Assembly (NCBI GenBank): GCA_005885035.1 | Contig: VAXZ01000111.1 | Span: 65,603 to 102,150 of the forward strand | Source of the DNA: Actinomycetota bacterium | GTDB taxonomy: Bacteria > Actinomycetota > UBA4738 > HRBIN12 | Reading direction: 5' to 3' | Length of the DNA: 36,548 bases | Shown here: in pieces, positions 1 through 7,120 of the stretch | How positions within the stretch are numbered: the first letter of the stretch is position 1 | How the letters are laid out: each line of letters begins with the position of its first letter | Translations under genes and position numbers: made by a program | The notes under the pieces: generated by a model | The model's input: the letters and a program-made list of their open reading frames with translations, nothing else | Databases searched by the model: none | Told to the model about the DNA's origin: nothing

Positions 1-92
1 AGCCTCGTCCACCCGATCCAACCGGTCCAGATCGCCGCGAACAGCATGACGATCGCGAGGGACTCATCCGTGCCGCCGGTGTGCGCGATCAT
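1..92 (-). CDS. Partial small membrane protein, cut by the window edge
   Basis: An open frame begins at ATG 92 on the minus strand, 7 bp after the TGA stop (102-100) of the CopC-like gene, and runs off the window edge. It is too short for the ORF track. The 30 visible residues start MIAHTGGTDESL and then become hydrophobic (LAIVMLFAAIWTGWIGW), so this is probably the first transmembrane helix of a small integral membrane protein. The tight spacing implies co-transcription with the two upstream genes. Function is unknown; a role in copper handling would be inference from the CopC-like neighbour only. Confidence 0.5.
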   Translation of the reverse strand, partial: MIAHTGGTDESLAIVMLFAAIWTGWIGWTR

Positions 93-99
93 GCGGTGC

Positions 100-768
100 T
101 CACGACTCGCGTCGTCCCCTCCGCGTGCGCGCGAAGGCCGTGGCGCCCATCCCGAGGCCGATCGAACCGACGACCACGCCGATGATCGCGACCGTCGTGG
201 CGGAGCCGGCCGCGCTCTTCGCCGAGGCCGCCGCGGCGGTCGCGTCGGACAGCCGTCCGGCGTCCTGCTGGATCCGATCGGCGAGCTCCTGGTTCGTGGG
301 CGTGTTCACGGGCGGAAACGCCGCCTCGGCGGGATCTTGGACCTCGTCGAAGGTCTTGGGACCCGACGTGAGGGTTTCGTCGATCTTCGTGCCGCGCACC
401 GTGCCGGCGAGATGGAACGTGTACGGGCCCGGCTGCGATGGGATGAACCAGGCCCGGTAGTCCCCGGGCGTGCCGTCCCCTCCCACCTCGAAGTTGGGCT
501 CGAGCCGGAGGTCCGTCTGCTGCCCACCGAACGAGACCGTGACCTCCAACGCGTCCCCGAGTCCGACGATCGCGCGGCCGTGCTCCGTGAGGATGATCTG
601 CACGCTGTTGGGTTGCCCGACGTAGGCCGGCTCGGTGCCGAACCCGATCTCCATGTGGATCGGGCCGGCTTGCCGCTGCGCGTGCGCCAGCGCCTCGGGC
701 GCTCCGACGATCACCGTGAGTACGGCGAGCGCAGACGCCACGGCGAGCGCGCGCATGGAACGGTGCAT
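100..768 (-). CDS. Secreted, C-terminally anchored CopC/YtkA-like beta-sandwich protein
   Basis: 222 residues. Residues 1-28 form a signal peptide ending in ALA|HA, so the mature protein would begin with histidine, as in CopC copper proteins where His1 is a copper ligand. The middle (about 35-135) looks like an immunoglobulin-type beta domain (EIGFGTEPAYVGQPNSV, GPYTFHLAGTVRGTKI). A low-complexity helical linker follows (LADRIQQDAGRLSDATAAAA), then a C-terminal transmembrane helix (about 190-212) and an Arg-rich tail, the usual layout of membrane-anchored actinobacterial CopC-like proteins. A good ribosome site (AAGGAG) lies about 8 bp before ATG 768. It follows the 4-TM gene by 51 bp, probably in one operon. 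The extracytoplasmic location is well supported; copper binding is inference, since other ligands cannot be assigned by eye. Confidence 0.65.
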   Translation of the reverse strand: MHRSMRALAVASALAVLTVIVGAPEALAHAQRQAGPIHMEIGFGTEPAYVGQPNSVQIILTEHGRAIVGLGDALEVTVSFGGQQTDLRLEPNFEVGGDGTPGDYRAWFIPSQPGPYTFHLAGTVRGTKIDETLTSGPKTFDEVQDPAEAAFPPVNTPTNQELADRIQQDAGRLSDATAAAASAKSAAGSATTVAIIGVVVGSIGLGMGATAFARTRRGRRES

Positions 769-819
769 GGTCGAACTCCTTCGGTCGACGGCCGGGACGC
801 TCCTGACGGAGCCGGACGT

Positions 820-1389
820 CTACCGGGGAGGTCCGCGCTCGCCGAGGACGAGCCGGTCGGTGAACGCCGGGACTCCGGCGCGGAGGGAGAGCAACACCGG
901 AACGCTGCGACGGGGGGTCGGTGAAGCGGGCCCGAGGATCCCTGCGGCCGCGTCGGCTGCTCGAAGGACCAGCTTGATCACGGTCGCCATCAACACGCCG
1001 ACGGCCAGCTGCGCGACCGCGCCGACCGGCAGGACGTGCGTCAGGTCGTGCAGCGGCGCGCGCGCGGCGGATCGCTCGGCGACCTCGATCGCCGCGAAAG
1101 CCAGGAACTGGAAGGAGACGACCCGTGACGCGAGCGCGCGGAACGCCATCTCGCTCGCACCTCGTCCACGACCCAGCCGCCCGAGGAACGCCGTTGCGAG
1201 TCCGACCACGGTGGACACGAGCCCGGCGTGCACGGCGACGGGAAGGTACGCGTGTCCGGTGGAAGCCAGGAGCTGCGACCGAGTCTGGGCGAGGGGCGCG
1301 AGGATCGCGTACGTGAGCGCGTGACCGACGAACACACCGGTGAACGCGATCGACCAGACGATGCTGCGAGGGACGGGCAGCCGCGACAT
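820..1389 (-). CDS. Unknown integral membrane protein with four predicted helices
   Basis: 189 residues with about four hydrophobic segments: SIVWSIAFTGVFVGHALTYA, YLPVAVHAGLVSTVVGLATA, RVVSFQFLAFAAIEV and VGAVAQLAVGVLMATVI, followed by an Arg/Pro-rich tail. Several histidines fall in or next to helices (VGHAL, TGHAY, AVHAG), which would fit a metal or heme role, but no family was recognised. The gene leads a three-gene minus-strand operon with the CopC-like protein and the partial membrane gene. A TAGCAT hexamer sits 7 nt before ATG 1389, so its mRNA is likely leaderless. It is divergent from the dehydrogenase gene and shares the symmetrical -10 element with it. Confidence 0.6.
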   Translation of the reverse strand: MSRLPVPRSIVWSIAFTGVFVGHALTYAILAPLAQTRSQLLASTGHAYLPVAVHAGLVSTVVGLATAFLGRLGRGRGASEMAFRALASRVVSFQFLAFAAIEVAERSAARAPLHDLTHVLPVGAVAQLAVGVLMATVIKLVLRAADAAAGILGPASPTPRRSVPVLLSLRAGVPAFTDRLVLGERGPPR

Positions 1390-1395
1390 CGCCCC

Positions 1396-1402
1396 TATGC
1401 TA
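1396..1402. promoter_or_regulatory. Bidirectional -10 element TATGCTA
   Basis: The 7-mer reads TATGCT on the plus strand and TAGCAT on the minus strand, so one element fits TANNNT in both directions. Leftward transcription would begin at or near ATG 1389 (leaderless). Rightward transcription would give a leader of about 20 nt carrying GGGGGAG before GTG 1431. No convincing -35 box is visible on either side. Confidence 0.45.
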
Positions 1403-1430
1403 CGTGCTCTCGATACGGGGGGAGCGGGTC

Positions 1431-2159
1431 GTGCTGGCGAAGGACGTGACGCGGGTCGGCGTGGTGGGTTTCGGTCTGATGGGTTCCGGGATCGCTCACG
1501 TCGTCGCTCGCGTCGGGATCGATGTCACCGTGGTGGAGCCCACCGAAGACCTCTTGGCGCGCGGACGCGAGCGGCTCGATGCGTCGACCGGCAGGGCGGT
1601 CGAGCGGGGCCGCGAGCTCGATCGCGTCGTCGGCCCTGACGCGGTGTTCGCGTCGAACACCTCGTCGATCCCGATCGCGACGCTCGCGTCGGCGACGTCT
1701 CGCCCGGACAGGGTCGTGGGCCTGCACTTCTTCAACCCCCCGCCGGCGATGGATCTGATCGAGGTCACGCCGTCGCTCATGACGAGCGCGGACACGGTCT
1801 CGTTCGCGCGCAGGTTCGGCGAGCGTCTGGGCAAGACGACGGTGCTCGCGAAGGACGAGGCGGGGTTCATCGTGAATCGGCTCCTCATCCCGTACCTGTG
1901 CGCCGCGATCCGGTTGCTCGACGAGGGGTTGGCCACTCGTGAGGACATCGACATGTCGATCGCGCTCGGGTTGAACCATCCGATGGGTCCGCTCCGCCTG
2001 GCCGACCTGATCGGACTCGACACCGTCCTGCAGATCGCCGACGTGCTCTTCGACGAGTTCCGCGAGCCGGCCTACGCGCCCCCGCCGCGACTGCGGCGGA
2101 TGGTCGCGGCCGGCCGGCTGGGGCGCAAGTCGGGTGCCGGTTTCTACGATTACGGCTGA
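1431..2159 (+). CDS. 3-hydroxyacyl-CoA (3-hydroxybutyryl-CoA) dehydrogenase with internal deletion
   Basis: Start GTG 1431 is preferred over the longer ORF (1404) because GGGGGAG lies 6 bp upstream; this gives 242 residues. The family oxidises 3-hydroxyacyl-CoA with NAD+. Seen here: dinucleotide motif GFGLMGSG (13-20), ASNTSS (74-79), GLHFFNPP with catalytic His99, Glu111 in LIEVT, Asn149 in FIVNR, and the C-terminal dimer domain with NHPMGPLRLADLIGLD and SGAGFYDYG. Odd: the stretch that normally separates the nucleotide motif from ASNTSS (RI..T.DL....DLVIEA.E...K...F) is missing. RAVERGR runs straight into ELDRVVGPD, about 45 residues short and in frame. Usual length is about 280-290. Either a true deletion removing part of the NAD site or a sequence/assembly artefact. 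It converges with the cupin gene 7 bp away. Confidence 0.85.
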   Translation: MLAKDVTRVGVVGFGLMGSGIAHVVARVGIDVTVVEPTEDLLARGRERLDASTGRAVERGRELDRVVGPDAVFASNTSSIPIATLASATSRPDRVVGLHFFNPPPAMDLIEVTPSLMTSADTVSFARRFGERLGKTTVLAKDEAGFIVNRLLIPYLCAAIRLLDEGLATREDIDMSIALGLNHPMGPLRLADLIGLDTVLQIADVLFDEFREPAYAPPPRLRRMVAAGRLGRKSGAGFYDYG

Positions 2160-2166
2160 GCTCGGA

Positions 2167-2481
2167 TCACCGTTCCTCGGGCTCCGACGGCTTCGTCTCC
2201 TCCACGCACCGACATCCACGCGATCCGACGGTCGCCGCGTGCCTCGTCCTGGGCGCGAGGTCCAACCGATCTCCCGCGTGTAAGGCGACATCGCCATCCC
2301 CGGTATGGAAGACGATCGACCCTTCGAGGCAGAACAGGACCTTGTGATCGTCGTGCTCGTGCCAGCCGTAGCGATCCCGGGGATCGTTGCTCCAAGCGCG
2401 AGGCGCCGAGCATCCCTCTCGCCGCAGCGAGTCCGTCGCGTCGTCAGCCGTGGCCGCGCCGGGCGAGACGCGAGCGCGCAT
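2167..2481 (-). CDS. Small single-domain cupin protein
   Basis: 104 residues. The cupin signature is visible: GWHEHDDHKVLFCLEGSI (metal-binding His pair in the first motif) and VALHAGDRLDLAPRTRHAA (second motif with His). No catalytic partner domain is present, so it may be a small binding or dioxygenase-like cupin; the substrate is unknown. Its ATG (2481-2479) directly abuts the TAG stop of the zinc-ribbon gene, which argues for translational coupling. It is the last gene of the carboxylase operon and ends 7 bp from the convergent dehydrogenase gene. Three cysteines (one in EGCSA, two in GCRCVEE beyond the second motif region) are notable but not diagnostic. Confidence 0.7.
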   Translation of the reverse strand: MRARVSPGAATADDATDSLRREGCSAPRAWSNDPRDRYGWHEHDDHKVLFCLEGSIVFHTGDGDVALHAGDRLDLAPRTRHAATVGSRGCRCVEETKPSEPEER

Positions 2482-3111
2482 CTAGAGCGTGATCCCGAGG
2501 ACGGCACGAGCTCGCTCGAGATCGTCGCTCGGCACCATCAGCGCGCCGGTCGCGCGGCCCCGATCGTCGCTGGTCGCGGTCTCGACGTGGACCTCGATCC
2601 CCGCATCGCGGAGTCGCTCGAGCTGGGTCGCCATCCCGGCGAGCACGCCGGAGGCGACCTCGACGAAGGGGTCGTCGTCGTCCGTCGCATCGTCATCTCC
2701 GGCCTCCACGACGGCATCGATCAAACTCGGGTCACCCGTGTACTCGACCAGCACGGCCTGCGCCGCCGCGAGGTTCGTGTCATGGATCAGGACCTCGACA
2801 CCGCCGTCCTCCGTTCGCTCGCCCAGCCTCGTACCGATCCCCTCCGCTCCCAGGGCCTCGATCAGGCCCGGTGCGTCGTCTTCGACCATGACGGCGAGGA
2901 TCAACCGCTTGGGTGGACGTTCCTCACGGTCGAACAGATCGGACGACGACGCGTTTCCGCTCGCTTCATCGGTGTCCGCGCGGTAGGCGAAGCTCGCGGG
3001 AGCAACCCGGTGGGTCGGCCCATGCTCGAGCAGGCCGCCGCACTCGGTACAGATCGTGTATCCCGCTCGGTTCTCGGCACCGCAGTCGGGGCAATGGACG
3101 ACGTCGCTCAT
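2482..3111 (-). CDS. Zinc-ribbon protein with DUF2007-like domain(s)
   Basis: 209 residues. An N-terminal zinc ribbon has Cys7-x2-Cys10 and Cys21-x2-Cys24 (CPDCGAENR, CTECGG). An acidic, low-complexity linker leads to a segment (about 68-125) resembling DUF2007-type 'putative signal transducing' domains: VLIHDTNLAAAQAVLVEYTG with preceding LIEALGAEGIG. A second similar unit may occupy about 150-209 (LERLRDAGIEVHV, LMVPSDDLERARAVLGI). Between them is a run of aspartates. Start ATG 3111 lacks an obvious ribosome site; it lies 10 bp after the epsilon-like gene, so coupling is likely. Role unknown; its place between carboxylase genes and a cupin suggests an accessory or regulatory job. Confidence 0.6.
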   Translation of the reverse strand: MSDVVHCPDCGAENRAGYTICTECGGLLEHGPTHRVAPASFAYRADTDEASGNASSSDLFDREERPPKRLILAVMVEDDAPGLIEALGAEGIGTRLGERTEDGGVEVLIHDTNLAAAQAVLVEYTGDPSLIDAVVEAGDDDATDDDDPFVEVASGVLAGMATQLERLRDAGIEVHVETATSDDRGRATGALMVPSDDLERARAVLGITL

Positions 3112-3121
3112 CCGATCGGCG

Positions 3122-3388
3122 TCAACGAACGTCGGCGCGCCCGTTCATGGGCGGCACGCCCTTGCGGGCGAACTCGACCCACTGCCCGTGCCACGGCTCG
3201 CGTGCGAACCGCCGCACCTGGAGCGCGCCGTACCCGGTCGCCTCGATCCGGCCCTGGAGCACCCACGGCGCGGGCTTCGGATCGTCCTCGACGAAGTAGC
3301 GCTCGAGCGCCATGAGGGCGGCGCGTTCCTCTTCCGGGGTCAACCCCTCCGGAAGGTCGAAGCGCCGTCCGCCCTCGGTTTCGAACAT
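3122..3388 (-). CDS. Acyl-CoA carboxylase epsilon-like small subunit
   Basis: 88 residues starting at ATG 3388 after a strong AGGAGGAG ribosome site, 10 bp downstream of the carboxyltransferase gene. In Actinomycetota a short, poorly conserved AccE/PccE subunit typically follows the beta subunit. This protein has the expected shape: a helix with LTPEEERAALMALERYF, then PWVLQGRIEATGYG and a Trp-containing C-terminus. Resemblance to known epsilon subunits is by position and pattern rather than clear identity, so the name is partly inference. If correct, it would bridge alpha and beta subunits in the holo-complex. No alpha (biotin carboxylase/BCCP) subunit is in the window. Confidence 0.5.
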   Translation of the reverse strand: MFETEGGRRFDLPEGLTPEEERAALMALERYFVEDDPKPAPWVLQGRIEATGYGALQVRRFAREPWHGQWVEFARKGVPPMNGRADVR

Positions 3389-3398
3389 GCGGCTCCTC

Positions 3399-4985
3399 CT
3401 AGAGCGGGATGTTCCCGTGCTTGCGGGCGGGGACGGACTCCCGTTTCGTGGAGAGCATCCGGAGCGCCCGGATCAGGCGGGGCCGGGTCTCGGCGGGCTC
3501 GATCACCTCGTCCACGAACCCCCGCTCGGCGGCCGCATACGGGGTCGAGAACTTGTCTCGGTACTCGCGGATCAGCTCGGCGCGCTTCAGTCCTGGGTCG
3601 GCGGCCCGCTCGATCTCTCTCTTGAACACGATGTTGACCGCTCCCTCGGCCCCCATCACCGCGATCTCGGCCGTCGGCCAGGCGAACGAGACGTCCGCCC
3701 GAAGGTGCTTGGAGTTCATGACGAGGTAGGCGCCGCCGTACGCCTTACGCGTGATCACCGTCATCCGTGGCACGGTCGCCTCCGCGAACGCGTAGAGCAA
3801 CTTGGCTCCGTGCCGGATGATGCCGTTGTACTCCTGTTGCGTTCCCGGCAGGAACCCCGGCACGTCGACGAAGGTCAGGATCGGGATGTTGAACGCGTCG
3901 CAGAACCGAACGAACCGCGACGCCTTCTCGCTGGCGTCGATGTCGAGCGTCCCGGCTCGAACCTTCGGCTGATTCGCGACCACCCCGATGCTCCGTCCGT
4001 CGAGCCGCGCGAACCCGATCACGATGCTGTCGGCCCAGAGCGGGAAGACCTCGAGGAAGTCCCCGTCGTCCACCACGTAGCGGATCACCTCGTGCATGTC
4101 ATAGGGCTCTTGCGCCCGATCGGGGATCAGGTGCGTCAGCGCCTCGGCTCGACGCTCGGGGTCGTCGGTGCTCGCGTACCCGGGCGGATCTTCGAGGTTG
4201 TTCGATGGGAGGAACGACAGCAGGTACCGGACGCGCTGCAGGACGTCCTCGTCGTCCTCGCCCACGAACGAGGCGACGCCGGATTCGGTCGCGTGCGTCA
4301 TGGCACCGCCGAGCGCCTCCATCGTCACGTCTTCGCCCGTCACCGTCTTGATCACATCCGGGCCCGTGATGAACATATGCGACGTTTCCTTCACCATGAA
4401 GGTGAAGTCGGTGATCGCCGGTGAGTACACCGCGCCGCCGGCGCACGGGCCCATGATCACGCTGATCTGCGGGATCACGCCGGACGCGCGGACGTTCCGC
4501 TCGAAGATGTATCCATAGCCGGCGAGGCTGGCGGCGCCCTCCTGGATCCGTGCCCCGCCGGAGTCGTTGATCTGGATGAAGGGCGCACCGGTCTGCAAGG
4601 CGAGGTCCATGACCTTGCACACCTTCTGCGCGTGTACCTCGCCCATCGATCCACCGAACACGGTGAAGTCCTGCGACGCCACGAAGACCTTCCGTCCGTC
4701 GATCGTGCCGTAGCCCGTGATCGCTCCGTCGCCGGCCGGTCGACGCTTCTCCATCCCGAAGTCATGCGAGCGATGGACGGCGAAGGGATCGGTCTCCACG
4801 AAGGACCCGATGTCCATCAGGATGTCGAGCCGCTCGCGTGCGGTCAGCTTGCCCTTGTCGTGCTGTCGCTGAGCTGCCTCGCGTCCTCCCGGCTGGAGCG
4901 CGGACCTGCGGCGCTTGTGGAGCTCGTCGATCCGATCCTCGATCGTGCGGTCGGCGGGGGCGGCTGCCTTCTCGGTCTTCGCCAT
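3399..4985 (-). CDS. Acyl-CoA carboxylase carboxyltransferase (beta) subunit, PccB/AccD type
   Basis: 528 residues, normal for the family. It transfers CO2 from carboxybiotin to acetyl- or propionyl-CoA. Seen: N-terminal [14 protein letters not shown], crotonase-type halves with SGGARIQEG and [10 protein letters not shown] oxyanion loops, [17 protein letters not shown], and the classic C-terminus KHGNIPL. At the position known to set acyl preference in Streptomyces PccB/AccB (Asp versus Ile in GGAY-x-VM) this protein has Leu, so relaxed or acetyl/longer-chain preference is possible; that is inference. First gene of a four-gene minus-strand operon. TAGACT lies 7 nt before ATG 4985 and no ribosome site is seen, so the mRNA is probably leaderless. 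Confidence 0.92.
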   Translation of the reverse strand: MAKTEKAAAPADRTIEDRIDELHKRRRSALQPGGREAAQRQHDKGKLTARERLDILMDIGSFVETDPFAVHRSHDFGMEKRRPAGDGAITGYGTIDGRKVFVASQDFTVFGGSMGEVHAQKVCKVMDLALQTGAPFIQINDSGGARIQEGAASLAGYGYIFERNVRASGVIPQISVIMGPCAGGAVYSPAITDFTFMVKETSHMFITGPDVIKTVTGEDVTMEALGGAMTHATESGVASFVGEDDEDVLQRVRYLLSFLPSNNLEDPPGYASTDDPERRAEALTHLIPDRAQEPYDMHEVIRYVVDDGDFLEVFPLWADSIVIGFARLDGRSIGVVANQPKVRAGTLDIDASEKASRFVRFCDAFNIPILTFVDVPGFLPGTQQEYNGIIRHGAKLLYAFAEATVPRMTVITRKAYGGAYLVMNSKHLRADVSFAWPTAEIAVMGAEGAVNIVFKREIERAADPGLKRAELIREYRDKFSTPYAAAERGFVDEVIEPAETRPRLIRALRMLSTKRESVPARKHGNIPL

Positions 4986-4992
4986 AGCGGGG

Positions 4993-4998
4993 AGTCTA
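4993..4998 (-). promoter_or_regulatory. -10 box TAGACT of the carboxylase operon
   Basis: TAGACT on the minus strand ends 7 nt before ATG 4985, the spacing expected when transcription starts on the start codon. No purine-rich ribosome site fits in the gap. No clear -35 box. Confidence 0.5.
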
Positions 4999-5010
4999 GC
5001 GACGGCGCCG

Positions 5011-5463
5011 CTAGCAGGCCTTCACGGGCCAGCCGGCACGCCGCCAACCTCCGAGCGCACGCACCATCCGGACCGTCACGATCGCGTTCGAGCGACCGGA
5101 GAGCGCCGAGGACGACAGCATCCAACTCGGTTGCGTGTACGTCGTGAAACGCAACGGCCAGTAGGTCGCCGAGTGCTGGTAGAGGCCAAGGTACTTCCCC
5201 TTGGGCGAGCTGGCGGACGGGATGAGTCCGCTCTCGCGCCGAGCGATGCAGATCGCGCGTGCCGCCCCGCCCGTGATGGGACCGTACACGCCAACGGCGC
5301 ACCGGATCAGTCGTTCGGAGAAGTGCTGGATCGCCTCCCCGTCGCGGCGGGTGAGCTCGCAGGGGTGATGCGGATGTCGTCCCGCCGCCGCCGGGGATGG
5401 GAGGAGGAGGGTCGAGACGACGAGGACCGCGACCAGCAGGAGCGTGCGCACGCGTCGCTGCAC
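5011..5463 (-). CDS. Small secreted lysozyme/transglycosylase-like protein
   Basis: 150 residues from GTG 5463. Residues 1-27 are a signal peptide ([17 protein letters not shown] ending PSPAAA). The mature domain has the SLT/lysozyme-like pattern [20 protein letters not shown] with a candidate catalytic Glu77 in RRESGL, then [10 protein letters not shown], which matches the ESG...GLfQ layout of goose-type and SLT folds. Cysteines at 35, 55, 72 and the last residue could form disulfides. The long ORF in the track (to 5859) runs upstream over the neighbour in another frame and is not the gene. TAGGGT 8 nt before GTG 5463 suggests leaderless expression. Likely peptidoglycan cleavage or remodelling outside the cell; activity is inferred. 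Confidence 0.7.
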   Translation of the reverse strand: MQRRVRTLLLVAVLVVSTLLLPSPAAAGRHPHHPCELTRRDGEAIQHFSERLIRCAVGVYGPITGGAARAICIARRESGLIPSASSPKGKYLGLYQHSATYWPLRFTTYTQPSWMLSSSALSGRSNAIVTVRMVRALGGWRRAGWPVKAC

Positions 5464-5471
5464 GGATCCGG

Positions 5472-5477
5472 ACCCTA
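5472..5477 (-). promoter_or_regulatory. -10 box TAGGGT of the lysozyme-like gene
   Basis: TAGGGT on the minus strand, 8 nt before GTG 5463. This supports the GTG start and a leaderless transcript. No recognisable -35. Confidence 0.5.
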
Positions 5478-5528
5478 GCACGAGCGTTCCACGACGCCCC
5501 GCGCGCCGGTTGGCTTGCAGAGCACCCC

Positions 5529-6083
5529 TCAGCGCGCGTCCCCCGGTCCGCCGGCGCGCCAGTACTCGCCGTGGTCTCGACCGAGGAGGCCCTCGTCCAC
5601 GAGCGCTCGGCGGAGCGCGGCGTGATCGTTGAAGAACCGCGCGACGATGCCGTTGACCTCCTTCTCGTCGTAGCGCCGTCCCGGTTCGAACTCGATCGCG
5701 ATCCGTTCGAGGACCATCCGGCGCTTCGACCTCTTCGTCGGGATCTCGGTCAGGCGGCCGTTGCGGAAGAACGTCCGCAGGACCGACCTCTCGGTCGGGG
5801 TGACCGCTCCGAGCACCAGCCCGGTCTCGCGCGGCGGGCCGACCTGCTCCGCGGCCCACCGCAACGTGTCCCGGTCGAGCCAGTAGGAAGCGCGATCCTG
5901 GCTCACCCTCGCCACGCCGGCCGACGCGAGACGGTTGAGGTGGGTGCGGACCCGTTCGACCGGGAGGTCGAGCGCCTCGGCGAGCGTCCGTGCGCTCGCG
6001 GGCCCTCGAGCGAGGATGCCGGCGATCGCCAGGCGTTGGGGGTCGGCGAGCGCGCGCAGGATCTCGTCGGGCGTCTCGGCCAT
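5529..6083 (-). CDS. HTH (ArsR-like) regulator with DUF2087 domain
   Basis: 184 residues from ATG 6083, chosen because GGGGGAG lies 8 bp upstream; the track ORF extends further but only as a shadow of the divergent nuclease. Residues 1-75 form a winged helix typical of ArsR-type repressors (ILRALADPQRLAIAGILARG, ARTLAEALDLPVERVRTHLN, ASAGVARVSQ). Residues about 105-180 match DUF2087: LRTFFRNGRLTEIPTKRSKR, KEVNGIVARFFNDHAALRRA, LVDEGLLGRDHGEYWR. DUF2087 often accompanies HTH domains but its ligand is unknown. No metal-binding Cys pair is seen, so this is probably not a metal sensor. It is divergent from the Fe-S nuclease with only 27 bp between starts, so it may control both genes. Confidence 0.8.
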   Translation of the reverse strand: MAETPDEILRALADPQRLAIAGILARGPASARTLAEALDLPVERVRTHLNRLASAGVARVSQDRASYWLDRDTLRWAAEQVGPPRETGLVLGAVTPTERSVLRTFFRNGRLTEIPTKRSKRRMVLERIAIEFEPGRRYDEKEVNGIVARFFNDHAALRRALVDEGLLGRDHGEYWRAGGPGDAR

Positions 6084-6098
6084 GTCGGTGCTCCCCCG

Positions 6099-6104
6099 TA
6101 GCAT
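6099..6104 (+). promoter_or_regulatory. -10 box TAGCAT of the nuclease gene
   Basis: TAGCAT ends 6 nt before ATG 6111, consistent with a leaderless mRNA. The box overlaps the 8-bp palindrome AGCATGCT (6100-6107), which could serve as a binding half for the divergent HTH regulator; that is inference. Confidence 0.45.
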
Positions 6105-6110
6105 GCTCGC

Positions 6111-7076
6111 ATGCAGCTGACGGACCCGCAGCGTCGGACCCTCCAGCAGCTGATCGGCACCGGGGAGCGCCCGGTGTTCCCTGCGGACCTCGCGCAACGG
6201 CTCCGCGATCGGATCGAGGGAGCGGCCCGGAGCCTCGACCTGCCGGACGGGCTCTGGCTCGGCAAGGAGAAGCTGAACGATCTCGGCCGGTGCGAGGGCG
6301 CCTTCTCCTCCAAGATCGCGGGCGAAGCGCCGCCGTTCGAGCATGGACGCGCGAGCGCCACGGGCGTCCTCCAGCACCGCGCGATCGAGGTGGTGGTCGG
6401 CGCGCGCGAGGCCCTCGACCCCCATACCGCTGCCGAGCTCTCCGTCGAACGCACCGTGGAGAAGGAGGAGCGCTTCGCGGAGTACTGGGCGGGGCTGCCC
6501 GCTCCGGAGCGCGACGACATCCAGATGGAGGTCGTTCGGCGGACGATCCTGTTCGAGGCGTCGTTCCCGCCGCTCCGAGAGCTCCGTCGCGAGCTCTCGC
6601 CCGCGACGGAGCTCTCGGTGCGCGCCGAGCTGCTCGGCGGGGCGCTCGTGATCTCGGGCAAGCTCGATCTGCTCCTGGGGGCGCCGGACCGGCTGGAGCC
6701 CATGCGCGCCACGCGGATCGCGATCGACCTGAAGACGGGAAGCGCCTATCCCCAATACGCCGAGGACAACCGGCTCTACGCGCTGGTCCTCGCGTTGCGT
6801 TTCGGCGTCCCGCCGTTCCGGGTCGCCTCGTTCTTCCTCGAGGGCGGGACGTGGCAGGCCGAGGACGTCGATGAAGGCACCCTGTTCCATGCCGCCGATC
6901 GGGTCGTGGAGGCTGCTCGGTCCGCGGCCGCGATCCACAACGGTCGGGAGCCGGGCCTCACGCCAGGCCCGTGGTGTGGCTGGTGCCCGCGGGTGCAGGT
7001 GTGCCCCGCGGCCGACCCCGATGCCCGGTCATCGGTGGCGGAACCATCCGTTGTCGGCTCAGCCGACCGTCGCTAG
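6111..7076 (+). CDS. Stand-alone PD-(D/E)XK nuclease with Fe-S cysteine set (RecB/Cas4/AddB-like)
   Basis: 321 residues. The nuclease core is visible: Asp186 in ISGKLDLLLG, then IAIDLKTG with Asp206 and Lys208, then NRLYALVLALRFG (motif with Tyr/Leu helix). Four cysteines are spread as in Fe-S nucleases of the AddB/Cas4/RecB-like group: Cys61 (DLGRCEGAF) near the N-terminus, and Cys289, Cys292, Cys298 (CGWCPRVQVC) at the C-terminus. No helicase domain is fused and no CRISPR genes are nearby, so a DNA-repair exonuclease role is more likely than spacer acquisition. The mRNA appears leaderless. The stop TAG (7074-7076) overlaps the promoter of ccr. Confidence 0.8.
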   Translation: MQLTDPQRRTLQQLIGTGERPVFPADLAQRLRDRIEGAARSLDLPDGLWLGKEKLNDLGRCEGAFSSKIAGEAPPFEHGRASATGVLQHRAIEVVVGAREALDPHTAAELSVERTVEKEERFAEYWAGLPAPERDDIQMEVVRRTILFEASFPPLRELRRELSPATELSVRAELLGGALVISGKLDLLLGAPDRLEPMRATRIAIDLKTGSAYPQYAEDNRLYALVLALRFGVPPFRVASFFLEGGTWQAEDVDEGTLFHAADRVVEAARSAAAIHNGREPGLTPGPWCGWCPRVQVCPAADPDARSSVAEPSVVGSADRR

Positions 7077-7079
7077 GGT
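7051..7079 (+). promoter_or_regulatory. Promoter TTGTCG-N17-TAGGGT for ccr
   Basis: TTGTCG (7051-7056) and TAGGGT (7074-7079) are 17 bp apart, a good sigma-A-type arrangement, located in the 3' end of the nuclease gene. Transcription would start near 7086 and give a leader of about 35 nt with GAGGGG before ATG 7121. Confidence 0.6.
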
Positions 7080-7120
7080 TCCGCAACCCACTGGCGCGGC
7101 GTGAGCGAGGGGTTCGTTGC

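Noticed and set aside
2305-3315. 336-residue plus-strand ORF over the zinc-ribbon and cupin genes
   Set aside because: The minus-strand frames have CxxC pairs, cupin motifs and operon spacing; the plus frame is Arg-rich without structure.
6111-7076. Cas4 of a CRISPR system
   Set aside because: The Fe-S nuclease layout is shared with AddB/RecB-type repair nucleases and there are no repeats or other cas genes in the window.
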